A DNA stretch of 64,000 bases from Paenibacillus monticola (GCF_009664975.1 NZ_WJXB01000010.1:1-64000); one strand, 5' to 3'; shown: positions 52,725-62,203, numbered from the stretch's first letter. The notes: generated by a model from the letters alone, not told the origin. Program-made: numbers and translations.

Positions 52725-53045
52725 CCAAAACGAGCGTCCCCCCGCCCCTAAAGGGGCGAGACGACGCTCGCGATACCACCCTAATTCTGTGCATGAGCAC
52801 ATCCTTAAGGGGATTGTATTCAGCACGATCTCAGTTCCGCACAAAAGTTCTGCACGGGTCCGGTGTAACGTCCGGCGGACGGCTTAAGCTTACTCACGTA
52901 TTAACGCTTCAGCTCAAGCTTCTAGGGGAAGATCTTCCGGCAGGGTGCGAACAATCGGCTCTCAGCAATCGCCGACTCTCTGGAGAACGTTACCTTGTCG
53001 TACTTGTCCCGTCATCGAATACATATGAACATGGTATAGATATGT
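52725..53045 (-). ncRNA. T-box leader (isoleucine specifier) of ileS
   Basis: On the minus strand the RNA shows the T-box antiterminator AGGGTGGTATCGCG (52782-52769; consensus AGGGUGGNACCGCG with U for C at one site), followed by a terminator hairpin at 52731-52770. Upstream a long structured stem I carries the GACGGGACAAGUA motif, AGAGAGUCGG, and, in GGAAGAUCUUCC, a candidate Ile specifier AUC (52933-52931). Uncharged tRNA-Ile should stabilise the antiterminator and allow ileS transcription. Confidence 0.88.
52727..52770 (-). terminator. T-box-controlled terminator
   Basis: GAGCGTC(gtct)CGCCCC and GGGGCG...GACGCTC form a long stem followed by UUUUGGUU. It shares bases with the antiterminator, so the two structures exclude each other. 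Confidence 0.85.
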
Positions 53046-53049
53046 TCTA

Positions 53050-53078
53050 TTTATAGACTCTTTAAGCTTAAATGTCAA
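53050..53078 (-). promoter_or_regulatory. Sigma-A promoter of ileS
   Basis: TTGACA (53078-53073) and TATAAA (53055-53050) with a 17-bp spacer, directly in front of the T-box. Confidence 0.85.
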
Positions 53079-53449
53079 CTCCCGAAGCCATTGTTCAAGG
53101 TGAACCTGGAGACTACAGTTTCATATCAGAACGAGTCTTCCCAATAAATAAAATAACATTAAATTATGCTGTTAATTAGGAGGCAATCATAACTTTGAGA
53201 CTCATTAACATGAATTTCTGCCTCTAATTATGCTCTTTGAAGCCACTATCCTACATCCAGAGGAAAATAAAGGCATGAATTGCTGTTAATTAGAAAATCA
53301 AGCACGAAATCAACAATTTAACAGCATGAATTGCTGTTAAATTAAACAAGCTTGCCGAGTCTTAGCATAAACATTCTTGCCCAGCAGTTGCTCAGATTTC
53401 AAGACAATGCTGGTTTCCAGTTCTCTTACTCTGGATTCCGCAATTACAT
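53079..53449. other. AT-rich gap between divIVA and ileS with GCTGTTAA repeats
   Basis: No gene is seen. The 17-bp sequence GCATGAATTGCTGTTAA occurs twice (53273-53289 and 53324-53340). ATTTAACAGC/GCTGTTAAAT forms a perfect 10-bp hairpin at 53316-53342, which may terminate divIVA. Confidence 0.55.
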
Positions 53450-53935
53450 CTAGAGTGAGTTCTCCGATACCTCACGACTCTCCAGAGCGTTCCAATCGTC
53501 CTGCGACAAAAGCTCCAACTGTGCTTCCAGTAAAGTGCGGAAGCGGGTGCGGTAGATGGATGCTTGTTTTCGTAATTCTTCAGTATCTATAGCTACCCTA
53601 CGGGATTTGGATAACGCTTCGTTAATAATCCGATCAGCGTTCTTCTCTGCTTCTTTGATGATCAGTTGTGATTCCTTCTTGGAGTTGCTCTTCACATCAT
53701 CTGCCGCTTCCTGAGCAACAATGATAGTCTTCGATAAGCTCTCTTCAATATTCACAAAATGATCGAGTCGCTCCTGAATGGTCAAAAGCTGATTGTGCAT
53801 TTCCTTGTTCTCACGGATAACGATTTCATAATCCTTGATCACCTGATCCAGAAATTCGTTGACTTCGTCCTCATCATAACCGCGAAGTCTCCGGGAGAAC
53901 TCCTTGTTATGTATATCGAGCGGTGTTAATGGCAT
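53450..53935 (-). CDS. divIVA: Cell-division and polarity protein DivIVA
   Basis: 161 aa from the ATG at 53935, eight bases after AGGAGG. The N-terminal membrane-curvature domain reads PLTPLDIHNKEFSRRLRGYDEDEVNEFLDQV, followed by long coiled coils (60-150). It marks septa and poles and interacts with division-site and sporulation proteins. It sits at its usual position between ylmH and ileS. Confidence 0.95.
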   Translation of the reverse strand: MPLTPLDIHNKEFSRRLRGYDEDEVNEFLDQVIKDYEIVIRENKEMHNQLLTIQERLDHFVNIEESLSKTIIVAQEAADDVKSNSKKESQLIIKEAEKNADRIINEALSKSRRVAIDTEELRKQASIYRTRFRTLLEAQLELLSQDDWNALESREVSENSL

Positions 53936-54109
53936 GCTGTGCACCTCCTAGAAATTTCGGACCTCTCTTAAGTCCCTGAAGCCGATATACTTTTCTGCTG
54001 CTGTACATTGGTTGACCTCTTCTACAAGTATCGGCGTCCGGCTCCACAAATGTTTGCTTCCCCAGAGATAATCAAATTCGACAAGTTAAGCCTGATTCCT
54101 GCAAGGAAC

Positions 54110-54892
54110 TCAGACAAATTTGCCAACCATAAGCCGGTAGCGACCCTTTTTCGTCAAACTGCCGATCTCCAGCACTTTGAAACGGCCAAACCCTTGTATA
54201 GAGACCATATCGCCTTCTTTAAGTCCGAAAGATGGATCTTCCTCCACCTTCCAATTCACGCGGACACGTCCCGCTTTAATGGGTACTAGAATTTTACTTC
54301 GGCTTAAGCGAGTCACATCAGAGGCTATTCCATCCAAACGCAAAGAGGCTGCAGTCAATTCCATGGTTTCCAGCTTCACCTCACTGCTGCGCAGGGAGGA
54401 AAGAGGGAATATCTCCGTACTTACCTGTATGCGGTGTACACCTGTCAAATTCATAGCCAAATAATCAGCGATGTCCGCGGCCACTACAACATGGCAACCG
54501 TCTTCCAGAACGTGGATATCACCGATTTTGCCTCTTTTTATGCCTAGTCCAAGAATCGAACCCATATAATCGCTATGCTCAAGTGCAAGGAATTTCTGTT
54601 CACCTGAGGTTATCGCTAACACCTGCAGCTCCATATCCTCATCGTCCAGCTCGCGGTAATCCGGTGCTACCAGCGCACGTTTACGCTCGGCTCCATCAGA
54701 TCCGCCTTCCCATCTAACCGTAACATCTGGATGTCGGTTCACCAGGCTCTGCAAAATATAACCTTGACGGGGGTCAAGAAATTCGGTCAGCTTGGTCTCG
54801 TGATACTCTCCTGCATGAGTAACCCATTCCCAAGCCTTGTCCACAAATTGCCGTTCATCGGGATGAAAGTGCCCGTAAATTTCATTCTTCAT
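54110..54892 (-). CDS. ylmH: YlmH, S4-domain RNA-binding protein
   Basis: 260 aa. N-terminal YlmH domain (FHPDERQFVDKAWEWV, FLDPRQ) and a C-terminal S4 domain (SRSKILVPIKAGRVRVNWK). YlmH binds ribosomes that carry peptidyl-tRNA and helps clear stalled large subunits. Part of the ylm/sepF cluster on the minus strand. Confidence 0.9.
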   Translation of the reverse strand: MKNEIYGHFHPDERQFVDKAWEWVTHAGEYHETKLTEFLDPRQGYILQSLVNRHPDVTVRWEGGSDGAERKRALVAPDYRELDDEDMELQVLAITSGEQKFLALEHSDYMGSILGLGIKRGKIGDIHVLEDGCHVVVAADIADYLAMNLTGVHRIQVSTEIFPLSSLRSSEVKLETMELTAASLRLDGIASDVTRLSRSKILVPIKAGRVRVNWKVEEDPSFGLKEGDMVSIQGFGRFKVLEIGSLTKKGRYRLMVGKFV

Positions 54893-54901
54893 CCTGCCAG
54901 C

Positions 54902-55168
54902 CTAAAAAATATAGGTCACTATAGATTGAAGACCATTGGCTGCGAACTCCAGCACGATCAGCGCAACGATAGGAGAGATATCAAGTGTCCCAAAGAGTGG
55001 GGGAATAATCTTCCGAAATGGAGTCAAGTAAGGTTCTACCAGCTTACTGAGCAGTTCTCCGATAAAGTTATCGCGAACATTGGGCAACCAGGACATAAGG
55101 ACGTAGAAGATGATCATGTAAAAGTAAATGTTGAACAGTATCTCGATTATTGAATTAATTTGGGACAA
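54902..55168 (-). CDS. ylmG: YggT-family membrane protein
   Basis: 88 aa from a TTG at 55168 after GAGGTG. Two membrane segments flank WLPNVRDNFIGELLSKLVEPYLTPFRKIIPP, the diagnostic YggT block. The family is involved in membrane or division organisation; the precise role is unknown. Confidence 0.88.
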   Translation of the reverse strand: MSQINSIIEILFNIYFYMIIFYVLMSWLPNVRDNFIGELLSKLVEPYLTPFRKIIPPLFGTLDISPIVALIVLEFAANGLQSIVTYIF

Positions 55169-55175
55169 AGCCCAT

Positions 55176-55619
55176 TCACCTCATTCTGTTATAGTCTGGG
55201 TCGTCACCCAAGATCTCGGTAATAGACCCTTGGATTTCAACCGTATCCGGTGTGCACATAAATATATTGCCCCCAATTTTGGAGATTCCTCCACCAAGGG
55301 CATAAACCGTTCCGCTGAGAAAATCAATAATTCTCATAGCTTGATCATTGCGCACGCGCTGCAGATTAATGACTACCGTCCGGTGTGACCGGAGATGATC
55401 AGCTATTTCCTGAGCCTCATCGTAGGAACGGGGCTCGTAAAGAACAACCTTCACATTTTTTTGCGAATGGATGCTGACGACGTTGGCCCTTTGATTCTTG
55501 CGTGTTTCTACAGAGGCCGGCTCGTACTCATCCTCGTCACGGGCAATTTGCTCCCGCTCAATAATTTCCTCTTCCTCCTGCAAGCCCAAAAAACTCATAA
55601 ATCGGTTCATCACGCCCAT
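55176..55619 (-). CDS. sepF: Cell division protein SepF
   Basis: 147 aa from the ATG at 55619 after GGAGGG. An N-terminal amphipathic segment (MGVMNRFMSFLGLQEEEE) is a membrane anchor; the C-terminal domain (VLYEPRSYDEAQEIADHL... VVINLQRV) binds FtsZ. SepF bundles FtsZ and ties it to the membrane. Confidence 0.95.
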   Translation of the reverse strand: MGVMNRFMSFLGLQEEEEIIEREQIARDEDEYEPASVETRKNQRANVVSIHSQKNVKVVLYEPRSYDEAQEIADHLRSHRTVVINLQRVRNDQAMRIIDFLSGTVYALGGGISKIGGNIFMCTPDTVEIQGSITEILGDDPDYNRMR

Positions 55620-55621
55620 CA

Positions 55622-56317
55622 CTATCCCTCCTCGTGGCCTACTAACACCGTTCCCAAGCGTACCCAGGTGGCCCCTTCCTGTATCGCCACTTCAAAATCA
55701 TTCGACATGCCCATCGACAGCTCTGTAATTGGCTCAGGGGTCAGCACAAGATGATTGAGCTCATCCCGCAGTGCACGGAGTCCACGAAATACCGGACGGG
55801 TAAGCTCGGGATCACCTTCAAAAGGCGCCATTGTCATGAGTCCGATTACTTTCACACGGTTCAGACTAGCGATATCACGAAGGAAACCCGGAACGGCTTC
55901 AGGCGACAAACCAAATTTTGTATCTTCTCCTGATATATTCACCTGCAGAAACACATGAACATCTTGCTCGATGGCCTCCGCCTTCTTATGCAGTTCCTGC
56001 GCCAGAGACAAGCGGTCCAAAGAATGTATATATTGAAATTTGCCAATAACGTCCTTCACCTTATTCGTCTGCAAATGCCCGATGAAATGCCAGGTTCCCT
56101 TGTCTCCCAAGGCTTTCCATTTACGTTCCGCATCCTGCCAGCGACTTTCGGCAATCTGCATAAGGCCTGCTTCCAACACAGCGGATACTGTTTCCAGAGA
56201 AACATATTTCGTCACTGCAATTACATGGACGTCACTTCGATTCCGGCCGCTTGCCGCACAAGCTCGTGCTACACGTTCCTCTACCTCAAGCATTCTTTCC
56301 TGCAGTGTTAAAGCCAA
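55622..56317 (-). CDS. ylmE: YggS-family PLP-binding protein
   Basis: 231 aa from a TTG with GGAG upstream. The PLP lysine is in VIAVTKYVS, and the typical HFIGHLQTNKVK, INISGEDTKFG and LSMGMSNDFEVAI motifs are complete. It maintains pyridoxal phosphate balance. It overlaps sepF by a few bases. Confidence 0.92.
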   Translation of the reverse strand: MALTLQERMLEVEERVARACAASGRNRSDVHVIAVTKYVSLETVSAVLEAGLMQIAESRWQDAERKWKALGDKGTWHFIGHLQTNKVKDVIGKFQYIHSLDRLSLAQELHKKAEAIEQDVHVFLQVNISGEDTKFGLSPEAVPGFLRDIASLNRVKVIGLMTMAPFEGDPELTRPVFRGLRALRDELNHLVLTPEPITELSMGMSNDFEVAIQEGATWVRLGTVLVGHEEG

Positions 56318-56320
56318 CTT

Positions 56321-57178
56321 TCAACTCTCCTTTATTCCGATCCAGCTTGTCATTCTGCCTGTAATCCCATTTTCCTTGCGATAGGAAAAAAACAAATGAG
56401 GATTACAGCTTGTACACCATGTTGTACATTCGATATGAGTCGGCAATATTCCTGCTTTTATCATAATGCGTTGATTCATTTCTTTCAAGTTTAGCATGGT
56501 TTTAGTTTCATCTACGTCTGACTTCTTGTATAAGTCCGTGCTATTTCCTACTTCTATATGCTTAGCCAAATCGTCCTCCAGACGGTGAACGTGCTTCATC
56601 ACATAATCATCAACTTCGTAGCAGCATTCGCCAATAGATGGACCAATAGCAGCTAGGATATTACTTGGATGGGTACCAAAGTTTATCTCCATTGCCCTAA
56701 CAATAGCAGCAGCGATCTCTGCCACCGTACCTTTCCAACCTGCATGTGCCAGACCCACGACACCCTGCAGCGGATCATAAAAATAAAGCGGCACACAATC
56801 CGCATAAAAGGAAGTAAGCAGCACACCGGGAACATTGGTTAGCAAGCCATCAGTAGCTTGAAAAGCTGAGGTTCGGTCCTTGTTTCCACGTCCGCGGTCC
56901 GCTTCCCTCACGATCGCTATCTCTATTCCATGGGTTTGTTCCCCACACGTCCAAGCATCGAGAGTGAACCCAAGGCTCTCTGCGAGCGTTCTCCGGTTGC
57001 TCAGAACATCTTCGAGTGCATCCCCAACATGAAAAGCACAATTCAGGCTGTCATAAGGGGCCTTGCCGGCTCCCCCCTGTCTGCTAGTTAAACCCGCAGT
57101 AATTCCTTTGTGCTCTGCACACCACGGCTCTAGCCGAAGCAGCATAGGCATCCCGTCACTCTGCACAAACGGTTCCAT
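56321..57178 (-). CDS. ylmD: Laccase-domain purine nucleoside phosphorylase (YlmD/PgeF)
   Basis: 285 aa from the ATG at 57178, which GGAGGTGAG precedes. Copper/zinc-type His and Cys residues: CGEQTHG, FYADCVPLYFYDP, GLAHAGWKGTV and GPSIGECCYEVD. Proteins of this family have purine nucleoside phosphorylase or adenosine deaminase activity, or edit peptidoglycan as PgeF does in E. coli. Confidence 0.9.
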   Translation of the reverse strand: MEPFVQSDGMPMLLRLEPWCAEHKGITAGLTSRQGGAGKAPYDSLNCAFHVGDALEDVLSNRRTLAESLGFTLDAWTCGEQTHGIEIAIVREADRGRGNKDRTSAFQATDGLLTNVPGVLLTSFYADCVPLYFYDPLQGVVGLAHAGWKGTVAEIAAAIVRAMEINFGTHPSNILAAIGPSIGECCYEVDDYVMKHVHRLEDDLAKHIEVGNSTDLYKKSDVDETKTMLNLKEMNQRIMIKAGILPTHIECTTWCTSCNPHLFFSYRKENGITGRMTSWIGIKES

Positions 57179-57245
57179 ATCCTCACCTCCGCTTAAGTGT
57201 ACCATAAGAACAAATCTTGTATAAACAAAAGAAAGACGCACCTAA

Positions 57246-57557
57246 TTAATAAGTGCGTCGTTCATTGCGGTCTCCCCGTTCCAGATACATCGTTTCCCGT
57301 TCTCCTTCTGCCTGAGGCATTCTGGACTCTTCAATCTTTACCAGCACTACATCAGAACCAATCTTGACGATATTCCGCCACGGGATGATTAGATCCGTTC
57401 CTCCTCCGAACAACCCCATAAAGCGGGTATAGCCGGGAATGACGATCGCATCAATGACACCACGCCGCAGATCAAGCTCCAGATCGCTGATCTGACCTAG
57501 CCGCTTGCCATCTACAATATTGATGACGTCCTTAGTCTGAAAATCAGAGATCTTCAT
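57246..57557 (-). CDS. ylmC: YlmC/YmxH family PRC-barrel protein
   Basis: 103 aa from ATG 57557 (MKISDFQTKDVINIVDGKRLG, the family's typical start); a GTG at 57590 with GGGGTGG is a valid alternative. It has a PRC-barrel-like fold ending with PGYTRFMGLFGGGTDLIIPW and a charged tail. Small sporulation-associated protein of unknown mechanism. Confidence 0.85.
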   Translation of the reverse strand: MKISDFQTKDVINIVDGKRLGQISDLELDLRRGVIDAIVIPGYTRFMGLFGGGTDLIIPWRNIVKIGSDVVLVKIEESRMPQAEGERETMYLERGDRNERRTY

Positions 57558-57657
57558 TTTTTTGACTGCCCCTAAGGAATCCTCGTTCACCTTACCACCC
57601 CTGTACAATCAGACCTATAGTCCAATATATGTTACGGAAGCTTGGCAACATGTCAGC

Positions 57658-58332
57658 TTATATTAGTATTTTTCCAGGGACGCGTATTTCTCGTATTTTG
57701 CCGTACTCCAGACGAATCTGCCGTTCAGCCAACTCGCCCACCTCAGGCGCATGAGTCACCATAATTATGGTATGGCCTTCACTATGCAGCTCCTGAAATA
57801 GATCAAGTACAATTTTCTCATTAGTCTCATCCAAGTTTCCGGTAGGCTCATCTGCCAGTATCAACGCCGGATAGTTAATAAGCGCTCTAGCGATACATAC
57901 GCGTTGCTGTTCACCACCGGACAGTTGGCGCGGCAAATGCCGAGACCTGCCTTCCAAACCGACTCTCCCCAGCGCAGCGGCCGCCTCTTTCTCATCAGGC
58001 ATACTATGATAATATTGGGCAACCATCACATTTTCCAAAGCAGTCAAATGAGGAATGAGATGAAACTGCTGAAACACCAGCCCAATTTTGTCTCGGCGAA
58101 TTTCCGTCAGCTTCTTGGAACTTAGCGAGCTTGTAACAATCCCGTCAATGCTCACCTCGCCAGTGCTTGGTTTATCCATGAGTCCGATCATATTTAGCAT
58201 CGTACTTTTCCCCGAGCCAGACGATCCCATAATGGATACCCATTCCCCCGGCTCCACCGAGAAGGTGATATCCTGCAATGCATGCAGGCTGCCATATTTC
58301 TTACTCATCCCGGTGATCTCCAAAATACTCAT
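57658..58332 (-). CDS. ABC transporter ATP-binding protein (MacB/LolD type)
   Basis: 224 aa. Walker A GSSGSGKST (about 36-44), Q-loop VFQQFHLIPHLTALENV, signature LSGGEQQR, Walker B LILADEPTGNLD, H-loop VTHAPE. It powers two FtsX-like permeases encoded directly upstream. It is the last gene of the iron-uptake operon, 21 bp from its permease. Confidence 0.92.
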   Translation of the reverse strand: MSILEITGMSKKYGSLHALQDITFSVEPGEWVSIMGSSGSGKSTMLNMIGLMDKPSTGEVSIDGIVTSSLSSKKLTEIRRDKIGLVFQQFHLIPHLTALENVMVAQYYHSMPDEKEAAAALGRVGLEGRSRHLPRQLSGGEQQRVCIARALINYPALILADEPTGNLDETNEKIVLDLFQELHSEGHTIIMVTHAPEVGELAERQIRLEYGKIREIRVPGKILI

Positions 58333-58353
58333 AATCCTTCAGTCCTTTCTATG

Positions 58354-59490
58354 TTATTCCCCTTTGAGAACAACAGCAGGCTCGATACCGATGACGGATC
58401 TGAGCGGAATCAATGAAGCCAGTCCGGCTACAAGCAATGCAGTTACAGTGACCAGTGGGATCACTGCCCAGCGAAAGGAAATAGCGGACTGGAATACACT
58501 TTGCCCGATGACCTGAGCCAGAAAATAGCCGAAAAATAGTCCAGCAAGCGTACCGGCCAGAGCCAGCACCCCCGCTTCGCTCAGAAATTCCAGAGAAAGG
58601 GCTTTGTTCTGCGCGCCCAGCACTTTTTTCAAGGCGATTTCCTGCTTGCGTTCCATGACCATGGTCATCATGGTTGTAGCTACGCATAATAATGTGGACA
58701 ATAAAATAATCACGACAACAATATAGACGAGTGAGCTGATCTTTTTCAGCATAACCGCTTCCGAGCCGGAGATTTGTTTGATTGGACTAAGCTCCATTTG
58801 CGGATATTTGACATTGATAGTAGAGGCAGCAGCGTCTATTCCTTCCCCTGTAACACTAAAGTACGCCGCATTAGCAAGACCTTCTTGATGAAAAAGCTTC
58901 TGGGCATCGCTAAGGTTGATGAAAATTTGATTATCTTCCGTACCACCACTGCTGATAATTCCGGTTACAGTCACCTTTTGTTCATTACCTGTCACTTCAT
59001 CTTTCAGCGGCAGCACCGTTCCGATTTTATAGCCAAGCTTATCTGATACCGTTTTCCCAACAAAAGCAGTGCCTGAAGCCTTCCGGTCCGTATCCAGAGT
59101 CCCTGTAAGTTCCCAGTAGGGAGTGATTTTGGAGATCTGATCGAACCAGGTGCCTACAACAACAAGTCGGCGGGAATTAATCTTAACCAGTCCGTAGAGA
59201 TTGGAGGTATATCCCACTACATTCTGCTGCGGAAAAACACCAGCGATTTCCTGAGCTGTGCTTTCTGGGAACACGTTTTGCTGGGAGTCTGAGCTAGGTG
59301 TCAAGATTAAATTAGCACCATAGGAGCGAAATTCCATCCCCATCTTAACGTTTATATCGTAGTACACACTTAATAGACCAGAGATAACGGCCGTTCCAAC
59401 GATGATGGCAAGCAGTGCAATCAACATTCTCGATTTTCTTAGCTGAAAGGAGCTGACCAACATTCTATAAAACATCCTTGATTTTCGCAT
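58354..59490 (-). CDS. FtsX/MacB-like ABC permease 2
   Basis: 378 aa. One N-terminal membrane span, a large extracellular domain (about 45-245), and three C-terminal spans with the FtsX-type ERKQEIALKKVLGAQN loop. Such permeases are mechanotransmission devices rather than channels. It follows permease 1 by 9 bp. Confidence 0.9.
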   Translation of the reverse strand: MRKSRMFYRMLVSSFQLRKSRMLIALLAIIVGTAVISGLLSVYYDINVKMGMEFRSYGANLILTPSSDSQQNVFPESTAQEIAGVFPQQNVVGYTSNLYGLVKINSRRLVVVGTWFDQISKITPYWELTGTLDTDRKASGTAFVGKTVSDKLGYKIGTVLPLKDEVTGNEQKVTVTGIISSGGTEDNQIFINLSDAQKLFHQEGLANAAYFSVTGEGIDAAASTINVKYPQMELSPIKQISGSEAVMLKKISSLVYIVVVIILLSTLLCVATTMMTMVMERKQEIALKKVLGAQNKALSLEFLSEAGVLALAGTLAGLFFGYFLAQVIGQSVFQSAISFRWAVIPLVTVTALLVAGLASLIPLRSVIGIEPAVVLKGE

Positions 59491-59499
59491 GGTATCCTC

Positions 59500-60801
59500 C
59501 TATCTGCCACCCCTCATTACATTGGCGGGCTGCAGACGGATGACCATCCGCATCGCTGAGAAACTGCCGGCCAAGGTAAGCAGTACAGAGAGAAGCAGGA
59601 CCAGTGGTAGAACCAATCCTTTAAAAGTAAGTGCGGTGTCGAACACGGTCCTGTCAATAATATGGGCAAAACCCAGTCCTGCTCCATAGCCTAGAAGTCC
59701 GCCCATAATCCCCGAAACCACTGCCTCCACCAAAAATAACAGCAGTACAGCAGGGCTTTGGGCACCCAACGCCTTCATCAGACCAATCTCTTTACTTCGT
59801 TCCAGAACTTTAGTGGTCATAAGACCCGAAATGCCGAGCCCTGAGCTAATCAAAGCTGCAGCAGTAAGAATAAACATCAATAGCTGGATTTTGGTCAAAA
59901 TAATACCTTCGGATTCGGCAACCTGCCGAATCACCTTGGCCTCGGAGCCGGGCAGAGCTTTCTCAATCTGATAGGCAATGGCGCTGACATAGGCAGTACA
60001 ATACCAAGTCTCGTAATCCTTGGCGGTCAGTCTCTCTGGATTGAGAGCCGCTCTTCTTGCCAGCTCATTCTCCGGGGTCGTCAAAGCACTCACCTCAACC
60101 TTGCCTACCTTGCCGGACAGACCCATGGTTTGCTGCAAGGTGCTTAAGGAGACGAATATTTTGTCATCATCCGCTCCGCCGCCGCTTAGGATTCCTGTTA
60201 CCTTTAAGGGTAACAGCTTGGTCCCACCTTTAACCTCAACATTGACATTCAGTGACTCTCCTGGTGATAACCCCAGCTGTCGAGCCAAGGTTGTACCCAC
60301 CAGCGCAGTATTGTTATCTTCGTCCTTTACCCATGCTCCTTCAACTTGCCACCAGGTTTTGAGCTGCTGGATTCCCGTATTGATCCGCTCTCCCGTAGGC
60401 AGATCCAAATCTTTATTAAACCAAGTCCCAACCACTGCTATAGGATGATTCACTTTAGCATCACTGGCTGATGCTTCTAGATAAGGAGTGAACGCAACAA
60501 TGTTGTAAGCCCAAAAGATCGTCTTGAGTTTAGGTAGTTCTTCCTCTTCAATGAACTGTCTGTCGGCCAGTGGGTTAAAATCAACCCCGTCTATTTCAGC
60601 TGGCAATGCATCCATTTTGGGGACTACCAGCAGATTAGCGCCATAGGTTTTTAATTCCCGATTCATTTTATCGCCAACATCCAGAGAAACATTCAGCATG
60701 GCCGTAGCGAGGGAGGCCCCAAAGGCAATCGTGACGATTAGCAGAATCTTACCTTTAAAGCCCACAGTAAACGCTTTGGCGAGCATTCTAAAAAACATCA
60801 T
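59500..60801 (-). CDS. FtsX/MacB-like ABC permease 1
   Basis: 433 aa with the same layout as permease 2: an N-terminal span, a large extracellular domain (about 45-290), and C-terminal spans with ERSKEIGLMKALGAQSP. The two likely form a heterodimer with the ATPase at 57658. In Campylobacter the same gene order (Cj1661-1663 counterparts) supports P19-linked iron uptake. Confidence 0.9.
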   Translation of the reverse strand: MMFFRMLAKAFTVGFKGKILLIVTIAFGASLATAMLNVSLDVGDKMNRELKTYGANLLVVPKMDALPAEIDGVDFNPLADRQFIEEEELPKLKTIFWAYNIVAFTPYLEASASDAKVNHPIAVVGTWFNKDLDLPTGERINTGIQQLKTWWQVEGAWVKDEDNNTALVGTTLARQLGLSPGESLNVNVEVKGGTKLLPLKVTGILSGGGADDDKIFVSLSTLQQTMGLSGKVGKVEVSALTTPENELARRAALNPERLTAKDYETWYCTAYVSAIAYQIEKALPGSEAKVIRQVAESEGIILTKIQLLMFILTAAALISSGLGISGLMTTKVLERSKEIGLMKALGAQSPAVLLLFLVEAVVSGIMGGLLGYGAGLGFAHIIDRTVFDTALTFKGLVLPLVLLLSVLLTLAGSFSAMRMVIRLQPANVMRGGR

Positions 60802-60833
60802 TCCATCCCCAATCTTTTGAACCCGGCTTCCCC

Positions 60834-62135
60834 TTAGTTGAAGAGATCTTCCTGTTGAAAAGTAGCAGTTTCCTTCTCCAAATCACTGCTGGCAATGACA
60901 AGATTCCCTTTATCCATATGATAAGCAAGTGGAATCGGATTACAGCCACCTTCGAAACCGATGGTAGGAATATTCATGACAACATCGCATTTCCGGCAGA
61001 TAACCTTATTATTCTTCTGGTAGTAACCCGAAGATCCGCAAATTTTACAAGCATCAAAGCCAATCCCATACATTGTTTCGGACTTGCGAATAATAATGAA
61101 CCTGACAAGCGTCCCGTCCGCAGCCGTGTACTCAAACCGGTGGAGATTGTGGTCATCCACGGAAGCGCGCGGAATCACAATTTGGTGATTGGTGTCAGGA
61201 AGGACGGGCTCAGCCGGAGATAATTCAATAGTCTTATTGGCAAAAACCGCCTCTACCCCGAGCAAGGTTGGAATAATAACCATCAAGCCTGCGACAGAAG
61301 CCAACCAACGTCTGTTGTTGCGTACACGTGCCTTAAACTTTCTTTGAACCGCAGGATTCCACTCCGTAGAGAGCTTTTCCTTACTTCTGCTAAATGACCA
61401 CAAGACCATTGCAGTCCATATTAAGGAAGCACCCAGCAGAACGTAAAGATATTTATCCATGTTATTAATGATGGGAATCAATATCTTCATTGCCAGTGGG
61501 GTCAACGGAAATATACCCCTAGCGAATAAAATCTGGACAACCGTAAAGAGTTGATTAAGCATTAACGCAATCAGCAACACTAAACTTCCAGCCAGTGAGC
61601 TGCGGAGCGTAAGTGCACGTGTATTTCTTAGGAAGGACATCCCAAAAATATAACAGAGAAGCAACCCAATCAGACCTCCGGCGAACTTAAGAATAAGCTC
61701 CGTGTTGACCACGCTGTAGGTCTGGATAAAGATACTGCTTGGAAACTGGAGAATCCTCATCAGTGGTAATACTGTCAATGAGGCGGCAGTGAGGACAATA
61801 AATATTGTCACCACTCTGCCTTTACGCCATGGATCATACTCAACATTATTTGGTTCGGAATGAGACTTCCTTGCCTTACTCATCCAGATTAGAAAGGCAA
61901 TTTCCATAGTGAAACTTATCGCCATTGCCCAGCCTGTAAAGGTTTCCTTCTTCGGGCCGGACCATTTCAGTGCATACAAAACAACCCAGCCTACAACTAC
62001 AGCAAATCCCGCGCCGCCAAAAACCCATCTGGATAAATGACTCATTCCTGTATGACGAAGCCATACGATGAAAACGGAAATAACTAGAGCAGCCTCAAAC
62101 CCGTTTCCGAGGATAATAGAAATAGCTTTTAACAA
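60834..62135 (-). CDS. DUF2318 membrane Fe-S protein
   Basis: 433 aa. The N-terminal third starts like FTR1 (ILGNGFEAALVISVFIVW) and the protein has about eight membrane segments. The C-terminal domain (about 300-433) carries CKICG and CRKCD, the DUF2318 iron-sulphur/metal cluster. In FTR1-P19 loci this protein is thought to pass electrons to the extracellular side. It lies between the lipoprotein and the permeases. Confidence 0.88.
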   Translation of the reverse strand: MLKAISIILGNGFEAALVISVFIVWLRHTGMSHLSRWVFGGAGFAVVVGWVVLYALKWSGPKKETFTGWAMAISFTMEIAFLIWMSKARKSHSEPNNVEYDPWRKGRVVTIFIVLTAASLTVLPLMRILQFPSSIFIQTYSVVNTELILKFAGGLIGLLLCYIFGMSFLRNTRALTLRSSLAGSLVLLIALMLNQLFTVVQILFARGIFPLTPLAMKILIPIINNMDKYLYVLLGASLIWTAMVLWSFSRSKEKLSTEWNPAVQRKFKARVRNNRRWLASVAGLMVIIPTLLGVEAVFANKTIELSPAEPVLPDTNHQIVIPRASVDDHNLHRFEYTAADGTLVRFIIIRKSETMYGIGFDACKICGSSGYYQKNNKVICRKCDVVMNIPTIGFEGGCNPIPLAYHMDKGNLVIASSDLEKETATFQQEDLFN

Positions 62136-62203
62136 TTCTCCCTCACCACACTGTTCTGGTTACAATACCCGATTAACTTGCCACCACTTTATCCGTTTAT
62201 GTC

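Noticed and set aside
52341..52844. Long open frames on both strands across the GC-rich array
   Set aside because: They are Ala/Pro/Arg-rich translations of the repeats, lack ribosome-binding sites and change with repeat number; they reflect base composition only.
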